Source: Sphingomonadaceae bacterium 3R27E2-A
GTDB taxonomy: Bacteria > Pseudomonadota > Alphaproteobacteria > Sphingomonadales > Sphingomonadaceae
Reading direction: 5' to 3'
Assembly: GCA_005503165.1 (NCBI GenBank)
Contig: SCNT01000012.1
Span: forward strand, 1 to 64,000
DNA length: 64,000 nt
Part shown: positions 24,762 to 32,515 of the stretch, piece by piece
How positions within the stretch are numbered: the first letter of the stretch is position 1
How the letters are laid out: each line of letters starts with the position of its first letter
Translations under genes and position numbers: made by a program
Notes under the pieces: generated by a model
Database searches by the model: none
What the model was told of the DNA's origin: nothing
What the model saw: the letters and a program-made list of their open reading frames with translations, nothing else

Positions 24762-25463
24762 ATGCGCTGGAATCGCTTGGGCTTTGCCGCGTTCCTCGCA
24801 GTTGCCCTGTTCGGTTGCGCACCTGCCTTCGGGCAGGCCGCTGCCGAACAGGCGCAGCCGCGCACCGTCGCCATCGAACGCCACGTCGCCGAGGCCTCAC
24901 AGCGCTTCGGCGTTCCCGAGAGCTGGATTTATGCCGTAATGCGCACCGAAAGCGCGGGCCGGATCGGCGCGGTCTCGTCAGCCGGAGCAATGGGTCTGAT
25001 GCAGCTGATGCCCGGAACCTGGGCGCGCCAGCGCGCCCGGTTCGGACTTGGCGCTGACCCGTTCGACCCGCGCGACAACATCATGGCAGGCACATCATAC
25101 CTTCGCGAAATGCACGACAGCTATGGCGCCATCGGCATGCTTGCTGCCTACAATGCGGGGCCGGGCCGCTACGAGGACTGGCGGGATCGCGGCCGCCAAC
25201 TACCCGCCGAAACCCGCGCCTATGTCGCCAAGATCGCACCGATGCTGCAGACTGGCAGCGCGGCAACCGCGGTTGCCAGCGTATCGCCCGTGCAGCCGGT
25301 TCGCATCAGCTGGACCCAGGGGCAGCTGTTCGCCGTCCGCGGTGACGCAGCGGCAGACGCGCCCGGCAGCTACGCCGCCGCCGCGTCGCCGACCTCCATT
25401 CCCGCTTCGTCCGGAACCTTGAACGGCCTCTTCGCGCCCGTTTCGGGGAGCCGCCCGCAGTGA
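24762..25463 (+). CDS. Lytic transglycosylase (SLT domain) for conjugation
   Basis: 233 residues with a signal peptide (RLGFAAFLAVALFGCAPAFG; the cysteine may also suit a lipoprotein). The SLT domain has the catalytic glutamate in WIYAVMRTESAGRIGAVSSA, then GAMGLMQLMPGTW, DPRDNIMAGTSYLREM and the segment GMLAAYNAGPGRYEDW. It cuts peptidoglycan in the periplasm to make room for the transfer channel. ATG 24762 follows the DUF736 stop by 5 bp. The C-terminal 60 residues are low-complexity and proline/serine/alanine-rich. Confidence 0.9.
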   Translation: MRWNRLGFAAFLAVALFGCAPAFGQAAAEQAQPRTVAIERHVAEASQRFGVPESWIYAVMRTESAGRIGAVSSAGAMGLMQLMPGTWARQRARFGLGADPFDPRDNIMAGTSYLREMHDSYGAIGMLAAYNAGPGRYEDWRDRGRQLPAETRAYVAKIAPMLQTGSAATAVASVSPVQPVRISWTQGQLFAVRGDAAADAPGSYAAAASPTSIPASSGTLNGLFAPVSGSRPQ

Positions 25464-25722
25464 TCGCCCTTTTGCACTTCTGGCGCGTCACGGCGTGGAT
25501 TGGCGAAGAATTGTGCGGAAGGTGGGTGGCAAGAGGGGGAGTTTCAGGAGGATGGCCAGATAAAAGCGCCGCCGTCGGTGTGGGTGGTGAGGCCCGGAAT
25601 TGCTTGGCTTTGACAGCCGTCGCTCGAAACAGCCTGCTGGCTCCCCCTTCAATTTCCGCAATGTTTTCAGAGCAAAATGCGCCGTCTGTCGCTGACAGAC
25701 TCGATTCTGCCGCCATGCCGCG
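25464..25722. promoter_or_regulatory. Intergenic region before the relaxase gene, candidate oriT
   Basis: 259 bp without a convincing gene; an 88-residue frame from GTG 25460 overlaps both neighbours and looks non-protein-like. A perfect inverted repeat GTCTGTC-GCT-GACAGAC lies at 25684-25700, 23 bp before the relaxase start. The stretch is less GC-rich than its surroundings near 25640-25680. Origins of transfer often lie directly upstream of the relaxase gene with such a short repeat beside the nick site, so this is the best oriT candidate. It could also be an operator. Confidence 0.4.
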
Positions 25723-27462
25723 ATGAGCGACGACGATTTCCAGATCCGGCCCGGCAAGGGGCGCAGCCGGGGCAGTGGCAGCGGTAAGCGGGCACAGTCG
25801 TTCATCGGCCAGGTCGTCAGCTATTCGATGAAGGGTGGACACCGGCTCGCACGATCGCGCCACTCCGGGACGGGACGGACCGCGCGCGGTCGGCGGGCCG
25901 GACTTGCGGCACGGTCCCGCGCGGCCAGCCGGCGTGTCATCGTCAAGGCGCGGGTGGTCCGGCACAAGGGTGCGCGCTTCCGGGCGGCGCCGTTGGCGCG
26001 GCACATTGCCTACCTCAAGCGCGACGGCGTCACCCGCGACGGCAAGGACGCGGGGCTATTCGATGCCCGGTCCGACGCAGCCGATGGCGATGCCTTTGCC
26101 GGGCGCTGCGAAGAGGATCGTCACCACTTCCGCTTCATCGTTTCGCCAGAGGATGCCGCTGAGCTCGAGGACATCCGGGCTTTCACCCGCGAATTGATGG
26201 ACGACATGGCCCATGATCTCGATACCCGGCTCGACTGGGTGGCGGTCGATCACTGGAACACCGACAATCCCCATGTCCATATCCTCGTCCGGGGGCGCGC
26301 CGAGGACGGCCAGGACATCGTCATCGACCGCGACTATATCCGCGCCGGGCTCCGATCGCGCGCCGAGGAGCGGGTCACAGTTGAGCTGGGACCGCGCAGC
26401 GAGCGCGAGATTGCCCGCGCCATCGCGCGTGACGTCGATGCGGAACGCTGGACCGGCCTGGACCGCTCGCTGCAGCGCATGGCCGACGACAATGGCGGCG
26501 TGGTTGACCTGCGCCCCAATCCCTCCGGCTATAACCGCGCCGACCACAACCATCTGCTCGGCCGTGCCGCCAAGCTGGAACGCCTTGGCCTGGCCGAGTG
26601 CGTCAGCCCCGCCTGCTGGACCTTAAAGCCCGGCATCGAGCAAACGCTGCGTGACCTCTCCATCCGCGGCGACATCATCAAGACCATGCACCGCGCGATG
26701 AGTGCGGGTGGACTGCACCCCGACGCTGGACGCTTCGCCCTGCATAACGCGCTTGCCGCCGATCCCGTGATCGGGCGTCTGGTCGAGCGCGGTCTCCATG
26801 ATGAGCTGAGCGGAAGCGCCTATGCCGTGGTCGATGCAACCGACGGGCGAACCCACTATCTCCGGTTCAGCGACATCGATCAGACCAGCGATGCCAAACC
26901 GGGCGCCATTGTCGAGCTTGGCCAGTGGCGCGACAATCGCGGCAACGACCGGCAATCGCTCGCCGTCCGGTCCGACCTCTCGCTTGCCGAGCAGGTCCAG
27001 GCCCCCGGCGCGACATGGCTGGATCGCCAGCTGGTGTCTCGTGAGCCAGTGGAAACCGCCGGAGGGTTCGGCACGGAGGTGCGCGATGCCCTTGCTGCGC
27101 GGTCGGGGCATCTGGCGTCCGAAGGCCTGGCGCGTCGGCAGGGCCAGCGGTTCGTGTTTGCCAGAGACTTGCTCGACGAACTGCAGACCCGCGAACTGCG
27201 CGATGCCGCCAACCGTATTTCCGCCAGGTCAGGACTGGAACACACACCAGCGCAGCCCGGCGACCATCTGGCAGGCATATACCGCGAGCGCGTCACGCTA
27301 TCCTCGGGCCGCTTTGCGATGATCGACGATGGAACAGGGTTCCAGCTCGTGCCATGGCGCCCCAGTCTCGAACGGCATCTGGGGCAGGCGGTTGCCGGCA
27401 CGATCAACGCGCGCGGTGGAGTCGACTGGAGCTTCACCCGCAGCCGGACGCTGGGATTGTAG
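25723..27462 (+). CDS. HUH relaxase (VirD2/RlxS type, DUF3363)
   Basis: 579 residues. The N-terminal relaxase domain (about 75-215) has RHIAYLKRDGVTRDG, the HHFRFIVSPEDA segment and the metal-binding HUH motif in WNTDNPHVHILVRG. The C-terminal half is the DUF3363 region (for example LDRQLVSREPVETAGGFG). It should nick oriT, stay bound to the 5' end and pilot the strand to the TraG coupling protein. The N-terminus is arginine- and serine-rich and may be flexible. It resembles the RlxS relaxases of Tn4371-type ICEs. Downstream is traG. Confidence 0.92.
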   Translation: MSDDDFQIRPGKGRSRGSGSGKRAQSFIGQVVSYSMKGGHRLARSRHSGTGRTARGRRAGLAARSRAASRRVIVKARVVRHKGARFRAAPLARHIAYLKRDGVTRDGKDAGLFDARSDAADGDAFAGRCEEDRHHFRFIVSPEDAAELEDIRAFTRELMDDMAHDLDTRLDWVAVDHWNTDNPHVHILVRGRAEDGQDIVIDRDYIRAGLRSRAEERVTVELGPRSEREIARAIARDVDAERWTGLDRSLQRMADDNGGVVDLRPNPSGYNRADHNHLLGRAAKLERLGLAECVSPACWTLKPGIEQTLRDLSIRGDIIKTMHRAMSAGGLHPDAGRFALHNALAADPVIGRLVERGLHDELSGSAYAVVDATDGRTHYLRFSDIDQTSDAKPGAIVELGQWRDNRGNDRQSLAVRSDLSLAEQVQAPGATWLDRQLVSREPVETAGGFGTEVRDALAARSGHLASEGLARRQGQRFVFARDLLDELQTRELRDAANRISARSGLEHTPAQPGDHLAGIYRERVTLSSGRFAMIDDGTGFQLVPWRPSLERHLGQAVAGTINARGGVDWSFTRSRTLGL

Positions 27463-27583
27463 GTGATGGTGCAGCCTTGCCCCTTCGCCAGTCCTCCTCA
27501 TTCTTCGCCAGGTTGCGCCGGCAGGCGTCCCGGCCTTGCGCACGTCTGCCAATCGCGATTGGACAAGCCGGAAGGAGAAGCTG

Positions 27584-29578
27584 ATGGCCGCGACCAAGAT
27601 CCTCTGGGGACAGATCCTCGCCGTCTTCCTGCTCGTGCTGACCGGACTCTGGTCCGCGACGCAGTGGACCGCCTCAGCGCTCGGCTACCAGCCCGAACTC
27701 GGCCGGCCCTGGTTCATGCTGCTGGGTTGGCAGGTCTATCGGCCCCATGACTTCTTCTGGTGGTGGTTCAGCTACGATGCCTATGCGCCGAAGGTGTTCG
27801 ACACCGGCGGGCTGATCGCGGGGTCGGGCGGCTTTACGTCCATCATCGTCGCCATCGGCATGTCGGTCTGGCGCGCCCGGGAAATGAAGACGGCCGCCAC
27901 CTATGGCACAGCGCGCTGGGCCGACCGGCAGGAAATCAAGGCCGCCGGGCTCTTCGACGACAAAGGCGTCGTGCTCGGTCAGTTCAACAATGAGTATCTG
28001 CGCCACGATGGCCCCGAGCACGTTCTCTGCTTTGCCCCGACCCGCAGCGGCAAGGGCGTCGGCCTTGTCATCCCGACCCTGCTTTCCTGGCCGGGCTCGG
28101 CCATCGTTCATGACATCAAGGGCGAGAACTGGACACTGACCGCGGGCTACCGCTCCGGCTTCTCGCGCGTGCTGCTGTTTGATCCGACCAACGCAGATTC
28201 CTCTGCCTACAACCCGCTGCTCGAAGTGCGGCGCGGTGTGTGCGAAGTGCGCGATGTCCAGAATGTCGCCGACGTGCTGGTCGATCCCGAAGGTAGCCTC
28301 GAAAAGCGCAACCACTGGGAGAAGACCAGCCATTCGTTGCTGGTCGGCGCGATCCTCCATGTTCTCTATGCTGAGCCCGACAAGACACTGGCAGGCGTCG
28401 CCGCCTTCCTGTCCGATCCCAAACGATCGTTCGAGTCCACACTCGCAGCGATGATGATGACGCCTCACCTTGGCGACGACGGCGTCCACTCGGTCATCGC
28501 CAGCGCCGCGCGCGAACTGCTCAACAAGTCCGAGAACGAGCGATCCGGTGTTCTTTCCACCGCCATGTCATTCCTTGGCCTCTACCGGGATCCAGTCGTC
28601 GCGCAGGTGACCCGGCAGTGTGATTGGCGCATTGCCGACCTCATTAACGCCAAAAGGCCAGCCACGCTTTACCTCGTCATTCCGCCATCCGACATCAGCC
28701 GAACCAAGCCGCTGATCCGGCTGCTGCTCAACCAGATCGGCCGCAGGCTGACCGAGGAACTGGCACCCGACGCCAACCGCCAGCGGGTGCTGATCATGTT
28801 GGACGAGTTCCCGGCGCTGGGGCGGCTCGACTTCTTCGAGAGCGCGCTGGCGTTCATGGCCGGCTACGGCATGAAAGCGTTCCTGATCGCGCAGTCCCTC
28901 AATCAGATCGAGCACGCCTACGGCCAGAACAACGCGATTCTCGACAACTGCCATGTTCGCGTGTGCTTTGCGACCAACGATGAGCGCACCGCCAAGCGGG
29001 TGTCGGAATCGCTGGGCACGGCAACCGAGCTTCGTGCCATGAAGAACTACGCGGGACACCGGCTGTCGCCATGGCTTGGCCACTTGATGATCTCGAAATC
29101 CGAGACTGCCCGTGCGCTCCTCACTCCCGGTGAAATCCAGGAACTTCCCGCGACTGACGAGATCGTGATGATGGCCGGCGCCCATCCGATTAGGGCGAAG
29201 AAGGCGCAATATTATCGGGACAGGCGACTTGCGGCACGAGTGATTTCACCGCCCAAGGTCAGCGCTGCCGGCAAGGAGGCAGGTTCGCCACACGATTGGC
29301 AGGACATGATTGCCAGGATGCCTGCGGCTGTGAAGCGCGGGCCGGTGCGCAATGACCAGCCCGATACCGACCCGGAGAATGCCGGGATTCGCACCGAGCC
29401 CGAATTGCCGATCCATGAGGATATCGCACCGCCGCCCAAGCCGGTCGCAAGGGAGTTCGATTTCGAGCGTGACGAGCAGACCGACGACGATGCCGAGCGC
29501 AACCGTAGCCTGCAAGAGCGGATGCGCGGAAATGCCAGACGGGCTTCGCTCGATCCTGGCGATGGGATCGAGCTGTGA
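27584..29578 (+). CDS. traG: TraG/VirD4-type conjugal coupling ATPase
   Basis: 664 residues. Two N-terminal transmembrane segments (ILAVFLLVLTGLWSATQW and the glycine-rich FTSIIVAIGMSVW) precede the ATPase. Walker A is in CFAPTRSGKGVGLVIPTLL, the Walker B-type segment is RVLIMLDEFPALGRLDFFE, and other conserved pieces are YGMKAFLIAQSLNQIEHAYG and MVMAGAHPIRAKKAQYY-like sequence. It couples the relaxosome to the mating channel at the inner membrane. ATG 27584 is supported by GGAAGGAGAAG. The acidic C-terminal tail is typical. It overlaps the RHH gene by 4 bp. Confidence 0.93.
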   Translation: MAATKILWGQILAVFLLVLTGLWSATQWTASALGYQPELGRPWFMLLGWQVYRPHDFFWWWFSYDAYAPKVFDTGGLIAGSGGFTSIIVAIGMSVWRAREMKTAATYGTARWADRQEIKAAGLFDDKGVVLGQFNNEYLRHDGPEHVLCFAPTRSGKGVGLVIPTLLSWPGSAIVHDIKGENWTLTAGYRSGFSRVLLFDPTNADSSAYNPLLEVRRGVCEVRDVQNVADVLVDPEGSLEKRNHWEKTSHSLLVGAILHVLYAEPDKTLAGVAAFLSDPKRSFESTLAAMMMTPHLGDDGVHSVIASAARELLNKSENERSGVLSTAMSFLGLYRDPVVAQVTRQCDWRIADLINAKRPATLYLVIPPSDISRTKPLIRLLLNQIGRRLTEELAPDANRQRVLIMLDEFPALGRLDFFESALAFMAGYGMKAFLIAQSLNQIEHAYGQNNAILDNCHVRVCFATNDERTAKRVSESLGTATELRAMKNYAGHRLSPWLGHLMISKSETARALLTPGEIQELPATDEIVMMAGAHPIRAKKAQYYRDRRLAARVISPPKVSAAGKEAGSPHDWQDMIARMPAAVKRGPVRNDQPDTDPENAGIRTEPELPIHEDIAPPPKPVAREFDFERDEQTDDDAERNRSLQERMRGNARRASLDPGDGIEL

Positions 29579-30003
29579 AGTCCGGAAACCGCATCAAGCA
29601 CACGTTCCGCCTGCCGCCGGATATCTCCCGGCAATTGGCAGAGTTCGCAATCCGCAAGCGCTCGACACAAGCATCGATCGTCGAAGCCGCCATTGCGTCG
29701 TTCCTGTCGCCCGATGGCTCCGAGCGCATGGAAGCCGCTGTCACCCGGCGCCTTGATCGGCTGACCAAGCAGAACGAGCGTCTGGAATTTCAGATCGAGG
29801 TGACGAATGAGGCGTTGGCGCTGTTCGTCAGGTTTTGGCTTACGGCGAACCCATCAATGCCCGACGCAGCCTTGGCCGCAGCACAGGCCCAAGGGAAGCA
29901 ACGCTACGAGGGATTTGTGCAGGCTCTGGCTCGGAAGCTAGAGACTGGAGCCAGGTTTCCAAGCGAGATCGATAGCGCGCGTGAAGTTCAAACCGCTCGG
30001 TGA
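29575..30003 (+). CDS. CopG/ribbon-helix-helix-like protein downstream of traG
   Basis: 142 residues. The N-terminal about 50 residues fit a ribbon-helix-helix fold: IKHTFRLPPDISRQLAEFAI, then RKRSTQASIVEAAIASFLSP. A helical, partly coiled-coil region follows (RRLDRLTKQNERLEFQIEVT). Such CopG-like proteins occur between traG and trbB in Tn4371-type ICEs and probably regulate the trb operon. The start overlaps the traG stop (ATGA type). In this element the cargo at 30.0-35.3 kb now separates it from trbB. Confidence 0.82.
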   Translation: MKSGNRIKHTFRLPPDISRQLAEFAIRKRSTQASIVEAAIASFLSPDGSERMEAAVTRRLDRLTKQNERLEFQIEVTNEALALFVRFWLTANPSMPDAALAAAQAQGKQRYEGFVQALARKLETGARFPSEIDSAREVQTAR

Positions 30004-30045
30004 ATTGCCTACAGCCAGCCTTGCTCACTTCTAACACATTCGGCC

Positions 30046-30074
30046 TTGCATGTCGGAATATCCGACACTATATA
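30046..30074 (+). promoter_or_regulatory. Promoter with palindromic operator between -35 and -10
   Basis: TTGCAT (30046-30051) and TATATA (30069-30074) are spaced by 17 bp, the ideal sigma-70 distance. The palindrome TGTCGGA-ATA-TCCGACA (30051-30067) fills the spacer almost exactly. It lies about 33 bp upstream of the ATG of the ACP-like gene. This is a textbook position for a repressor operator, and an XRE repressor is encoded two genes later in the operon. Confidence 0.68.
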
Positions 30075-30106
30075 AAGCCTATGTAGGCAAATCGTGCGAG
30101 GCGTAG

Positions 30107-30445
30107 ATGGCAACAATTGCACCTACCAAGCCGGTTACGGTAGCGTTCCCTAAGGACGACGTCATTGCGACGCTCGTGGCTGAGCTTATCGAAGTGGCAA
30201 AGGCGGAAGCGCAGGTACGCGGCATTCCGCTTCCCCCGGATAAGCCGAAGATAATAAAGGCTCCCATTCCGATGGATTCGCTGTCGGTCGTCGATACACT
30301 GTGTGCGCTTGAACCTGTTGTCGGCTTCGAGCTGCGCGAGAGCATCGTCCGCACAGGTGGCTACAGTTCGATCGAAGCTGCGCTCGAACATCTTGTCCCC
30401 AAGATCGAGCGCGTATGGATCCACAAGAAAGGATCGAAGCCATGA
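30107..30445 (+). CDS. Acyl-carrier-protein-like small protein
   Basis: 112 residues. The C-terminal 60 residues resemble an acyl carrier protein: a DSL motif opening a helix (PMDSLSVVDTLCALEPVVGF), then ELRESIVRTGGYSSIEAALE and a final helix. In ACPs the serine of DSL carries the 4'-phosphopantetheine arm. The N-terminal helix DDVIATLVAELIEVAKAEAQ fits ACP helix I, but a proline- and lysine-rich loop (PLPPDKPKIIKAPIP) is longer than usual. No acyl-transfer enzyme is nearby. First gene of the XRE-ImmA-protease operon; it overlaps the XRE gene by 4 bp. The family call is by eye and could be wrong. Confidence 0.45.
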   Translation: MATIAPTKPVTVAFPKDDVIATLVAELIEVAKAEAQVRGIPLPPDKPKIIKAPIPMDSLSVVDTLCALEPVVGFELRESIVRTGGYSSIEAALEHLVPKIERVWIHKKGSKP

Positions 30446-30816
30446 CCAATCTCGCATTGCGTCACGAGGATGACGAGGAGGAGCGGCGGCGCTTGGGAGA
30501 GCGGCTGCGCGAGGCCCGGAAATATCTAGGCCTCAAACAAGAGGAGGTGGCGGCCTATCTCAAGATCCCGCGCACAGGACTCACCGACATTGAAAACGGA
30601 CAGCGCCGCGTCGAAGCGATCGAATTGACTCGCCTCGCTCGCCTCTATCGCCAATCGGTCGGCTATTTCACCGGGGAAGATCAAGCCTCGTCCAGCCTGC
30701 CGGCGGATGTCGCACATCTGGCGCGGCGCGTTGCCGATCTGTCCGCGCAGGATCGCGAAGAGCTTGGCCGCTTCGCCGACTATCTGCGTGCGCGCTCGGG
30801 CGGAGGACAGGGCTGA
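30442..30816 (+). CDS. XRE family repressor paired with ImmA/IrrE
   Basis: 124 residues. The DNA-binding domain at about 15-75 reads LGERLREARKYLGLKQEEVA, AYLKIPRTGLTDIENGQRRV and ELTRLARLYRQSVGYFTGE. A C-terminal helical tail follows (VAHLARRVADLSAQDREELG), where ImmA-type proteases usually cut or bind their XRE partner. ATG 30442 overlaps the upstream stop (ATGA); an in-frame start 27 bp earlier lies in the ACP-like gene. It is the likely ligand of the palindrome at 30051-30067. The next gene starts 2 bp after its stop. Confidence 0.88.
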   Translation: MTNLALRHEDDEEERRRLGERLREARKYLGLKQEEVAAYLKIPRTGLTDIENGQRRVEAIELTRLARLYRQSVGYFTGEDQASSSLPADVAHLARRVADLSAQDREELGRFADYLRARSGGGQG

Positions 30817-30818
30817 CC

Positions 30819-31829
30819 ATGGCGCTCGACTACGCGAGCGCGGTTCGAGCCGGGGCCATGGCCGCTGGGCGGCTACATCGTCAGTTGAATACGCGCGAAA
30901 TGATCGAACAGCAGGGCGGCAATGTCGATGTGTTCAGCGCGATCCACGCCGTCGATCTGCCGTTATTGCTCCGGCCACTCAAGGGGCTACTCGGTGCCTA
31001 TCTGAGCGCGCCGGCGCATGGCGCCCTGGTGACGACGGAGCGGCCGATGAGCATTCAGCGCTTCACGGCCGCTCATGAACTGGGCCATTTCTCGATGCAG
31101 CATCAACCCAGCCTGGATGACGAAAGCATCTTGCGACGGATGCCGAACTCGCCCGAGCCCGGTGGGCTGTTTCAGGAAACCGAGGCGGACGCCTTTGCGA
31201 TCGCCTTCATGATGCCAAAATGGCTGATCCTGTCACACAGCGCGCGCCAAGATTGGCAGGTCGATGATTTCCGCCGTCCCAACCTCGTGTATCAACTGTC
31301 GCTTCGCTTGGGGGCCAGTTACGAAGCGACGTGCCGAACGCTGCTGCGCTACAATCTGATCTCGCAATCGACCATGACCGATCTGCTGCGGACGCAGCCG
31401 CGCGCGCTGAAGGTCGATCTGCTCAAGGACTATCGCCCGGCCAATTATCGCGGTGACGTGTGGCTACTGACTGAGCGCGACGCCGGAACCCGGATCGACG
31501 GCAGCCGCACCGACCTATTCGTGCTCCGGCTCAAGGAGCATTGCGGCGGTGGGTATCTATGGAATTTCGACCAGCTGATCGCCAGCGGCTTTGCCATCGT
31601 CCGTGATGACCGCGAAGCGGTCGATGCGGACGGAATTGGCGGGCCGGTCGTTCGGCGAGTAACTGCTGCCATCGAAGCGGCGCAGCGGGGGCGCATGTCG
31701 ATCGAGGAACGGCGGCCATGGCAACCGGCGTCTGCGCTGGCTCACTTGACGTTCGACTTCGACCTGACTGGCCCAGAGCCGGAAGGGCTCTCGCGCGCCG
31801 AACGGCGGCATCTGCTCGAGGCCGCTTAG
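30819..31829 (+). CDS. ImmA/IrrE metallopeptidase with C-terminal chagasin-like domain
   Basis: 336 residues. The N-terminal metallopeptidase has the zinc motif HELGH at 86-90 (RFTAAHELGHFSMQHQ) and the third ligand region QETEADAFAIAFMMP (E122). The C-terminal about 105 residues (about 213-316) match the layout of I42 (chagasin) inhibitors of papain-family proteases: a strand DLFVLRL, a GYLW loop (245-248), a GIGG loop (272-275), then MSIEERRPW with RPW at 299-301 and the strand LTFDFDL. The very next gene encodes a papain-like protease. I infer that this protein both processes the XRE repressor and restrains the protease. ImmA family members normally lack such an inhibitor domain. Confidence 0.85.
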   Translation: MALDYASAVRAGAMAAGRLHRQLNTREMIEQQGGNVDVFSAIHAVDLPLLLRPLKGLLGAYLSAPAHGALVTTERPMSIQRFTAAHELGHFSMQHQPSLDDESILRRMPNSPEPGGLFQETEADAFAIAFMMPKWLILSHSARQDWQVDDFRRPNLVYQLSLRLGASYEATCRTLLRYNLISQSTMTDLLRTQPRALKVDLLKDYRPANYRGDVWLLTERDAGTRIDGSRTDLFVLRLKEHCGGGYLWNFDQLIASGFAIVRDDREAVDADGIGGPVVRRVTAAIEAAQRGRMSIEERRPWQPASALAHLTFDFDLTGPEPEGLSRAERRHLLEAA

Positions 31830-31834
31830 CTCCC

Positions 31835-32515
31835 ATGATCGAGATCACGACCGACCTTCGGCCCTTGTTCGGTGCTGCGCGAGATCAGGGCGCGCGCCCC
31901 ACCTGCATGGCTTTCGCCGCAAGCGATGCCCATGCCGGGCTGCGTGATGGATGGGCGCCGCTATCCTGCGAATTTGCCTTCTATCAGGCCCAGCGGCGTG
32001 CGGGTCGATCGCCCGAACAAGGCGCGCTGCTGTCGGCCATGCTCGATGCACTGCGCGGCGATGGGCAACCGGAGGAACATGGCTGGCCCTATCTTGAAGC
32101 CGTCCCCGAAGATCACGGGCTGTGGATCCCGCCTCCTGCGGTGGGGGATCGCTATGGGCGCGATGGCGAGCCGGGGACGAAGAACCTCGCCTCGATCATC
32201 GCCTTGCTCGACAAGGGGCGGCCAGTCGTGATTCTGACGATGCTTTCGCACTCCTTCTTCATGCCGACAGGCGATGGTGTCGTCGATCCGGCCAATGACG
32301 AACAGCCTGAGCCGAGTCAGCGCCATGCCGTGATCGCCGTAGGCCACGGCAAGGTCGATGGCGCCACGGCTCTTCTCGTCCGCAATAGCTGGGGTGCGGG
32401 ATGGGGCCTAGACGGTCATGCCTGGCTGACAGAACGGTTTCTGGCACCGGGGCTCTTCGCCACCGCGAACTTGATGGAGGAAGTCGATGTATCTTCCAGT
32501 ACCCTCGCAGCCTGA
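31835..32515 (+). CDS. Papain-like C1 family cysteine protease
   Basis: 226 residues without a signal peptide or long pro-region. The catalytic set is complete: Q18 and C24 in RDQGARPTCMAFAASD, H164 in SQRHAVIAVGHG and N184 in LLVRNSWGAGWG. The Gly-Trp-rich ending and the order Cys-His-Asn are those of C1A peptidases. It is presumably cytoplasmic, so its activity must be controlled, and the preceding gene carries a chagasin-like inhibitor domain. ATG 31835 lies 5 bp after the ImmA stop. Its last 29 bp overlap the next gene. Substrates are unknown. Confidence 0.85.
   Translation: MIEITTDLRPLFGAARDQGARPTCMAFAASDAHAGLRDGWAPLSCEFAFYQAQRRAGRSPEQGALLSAMLDALRGDGQPEEHGWPYLEAVPEDHGLWIPPPAVGDRYGRDGEPGTKNLASIIALLDKGRPVVILTMLSHSFFMPTGDGVVDPANDEQPEPSQRHAVIAVGHGKVDGATALLVRNSWGAGWGLDGHAWLTERFLAPGLFATANLMEEVDVSSSTLAA

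Noticed and set aside
25460-25726. 88-residue frame before the relaxase (GTG start)
   Set aside because: Overlaps both neighbours, has no ribosome-binding site and no protein-like pattern; treated as intergenic.
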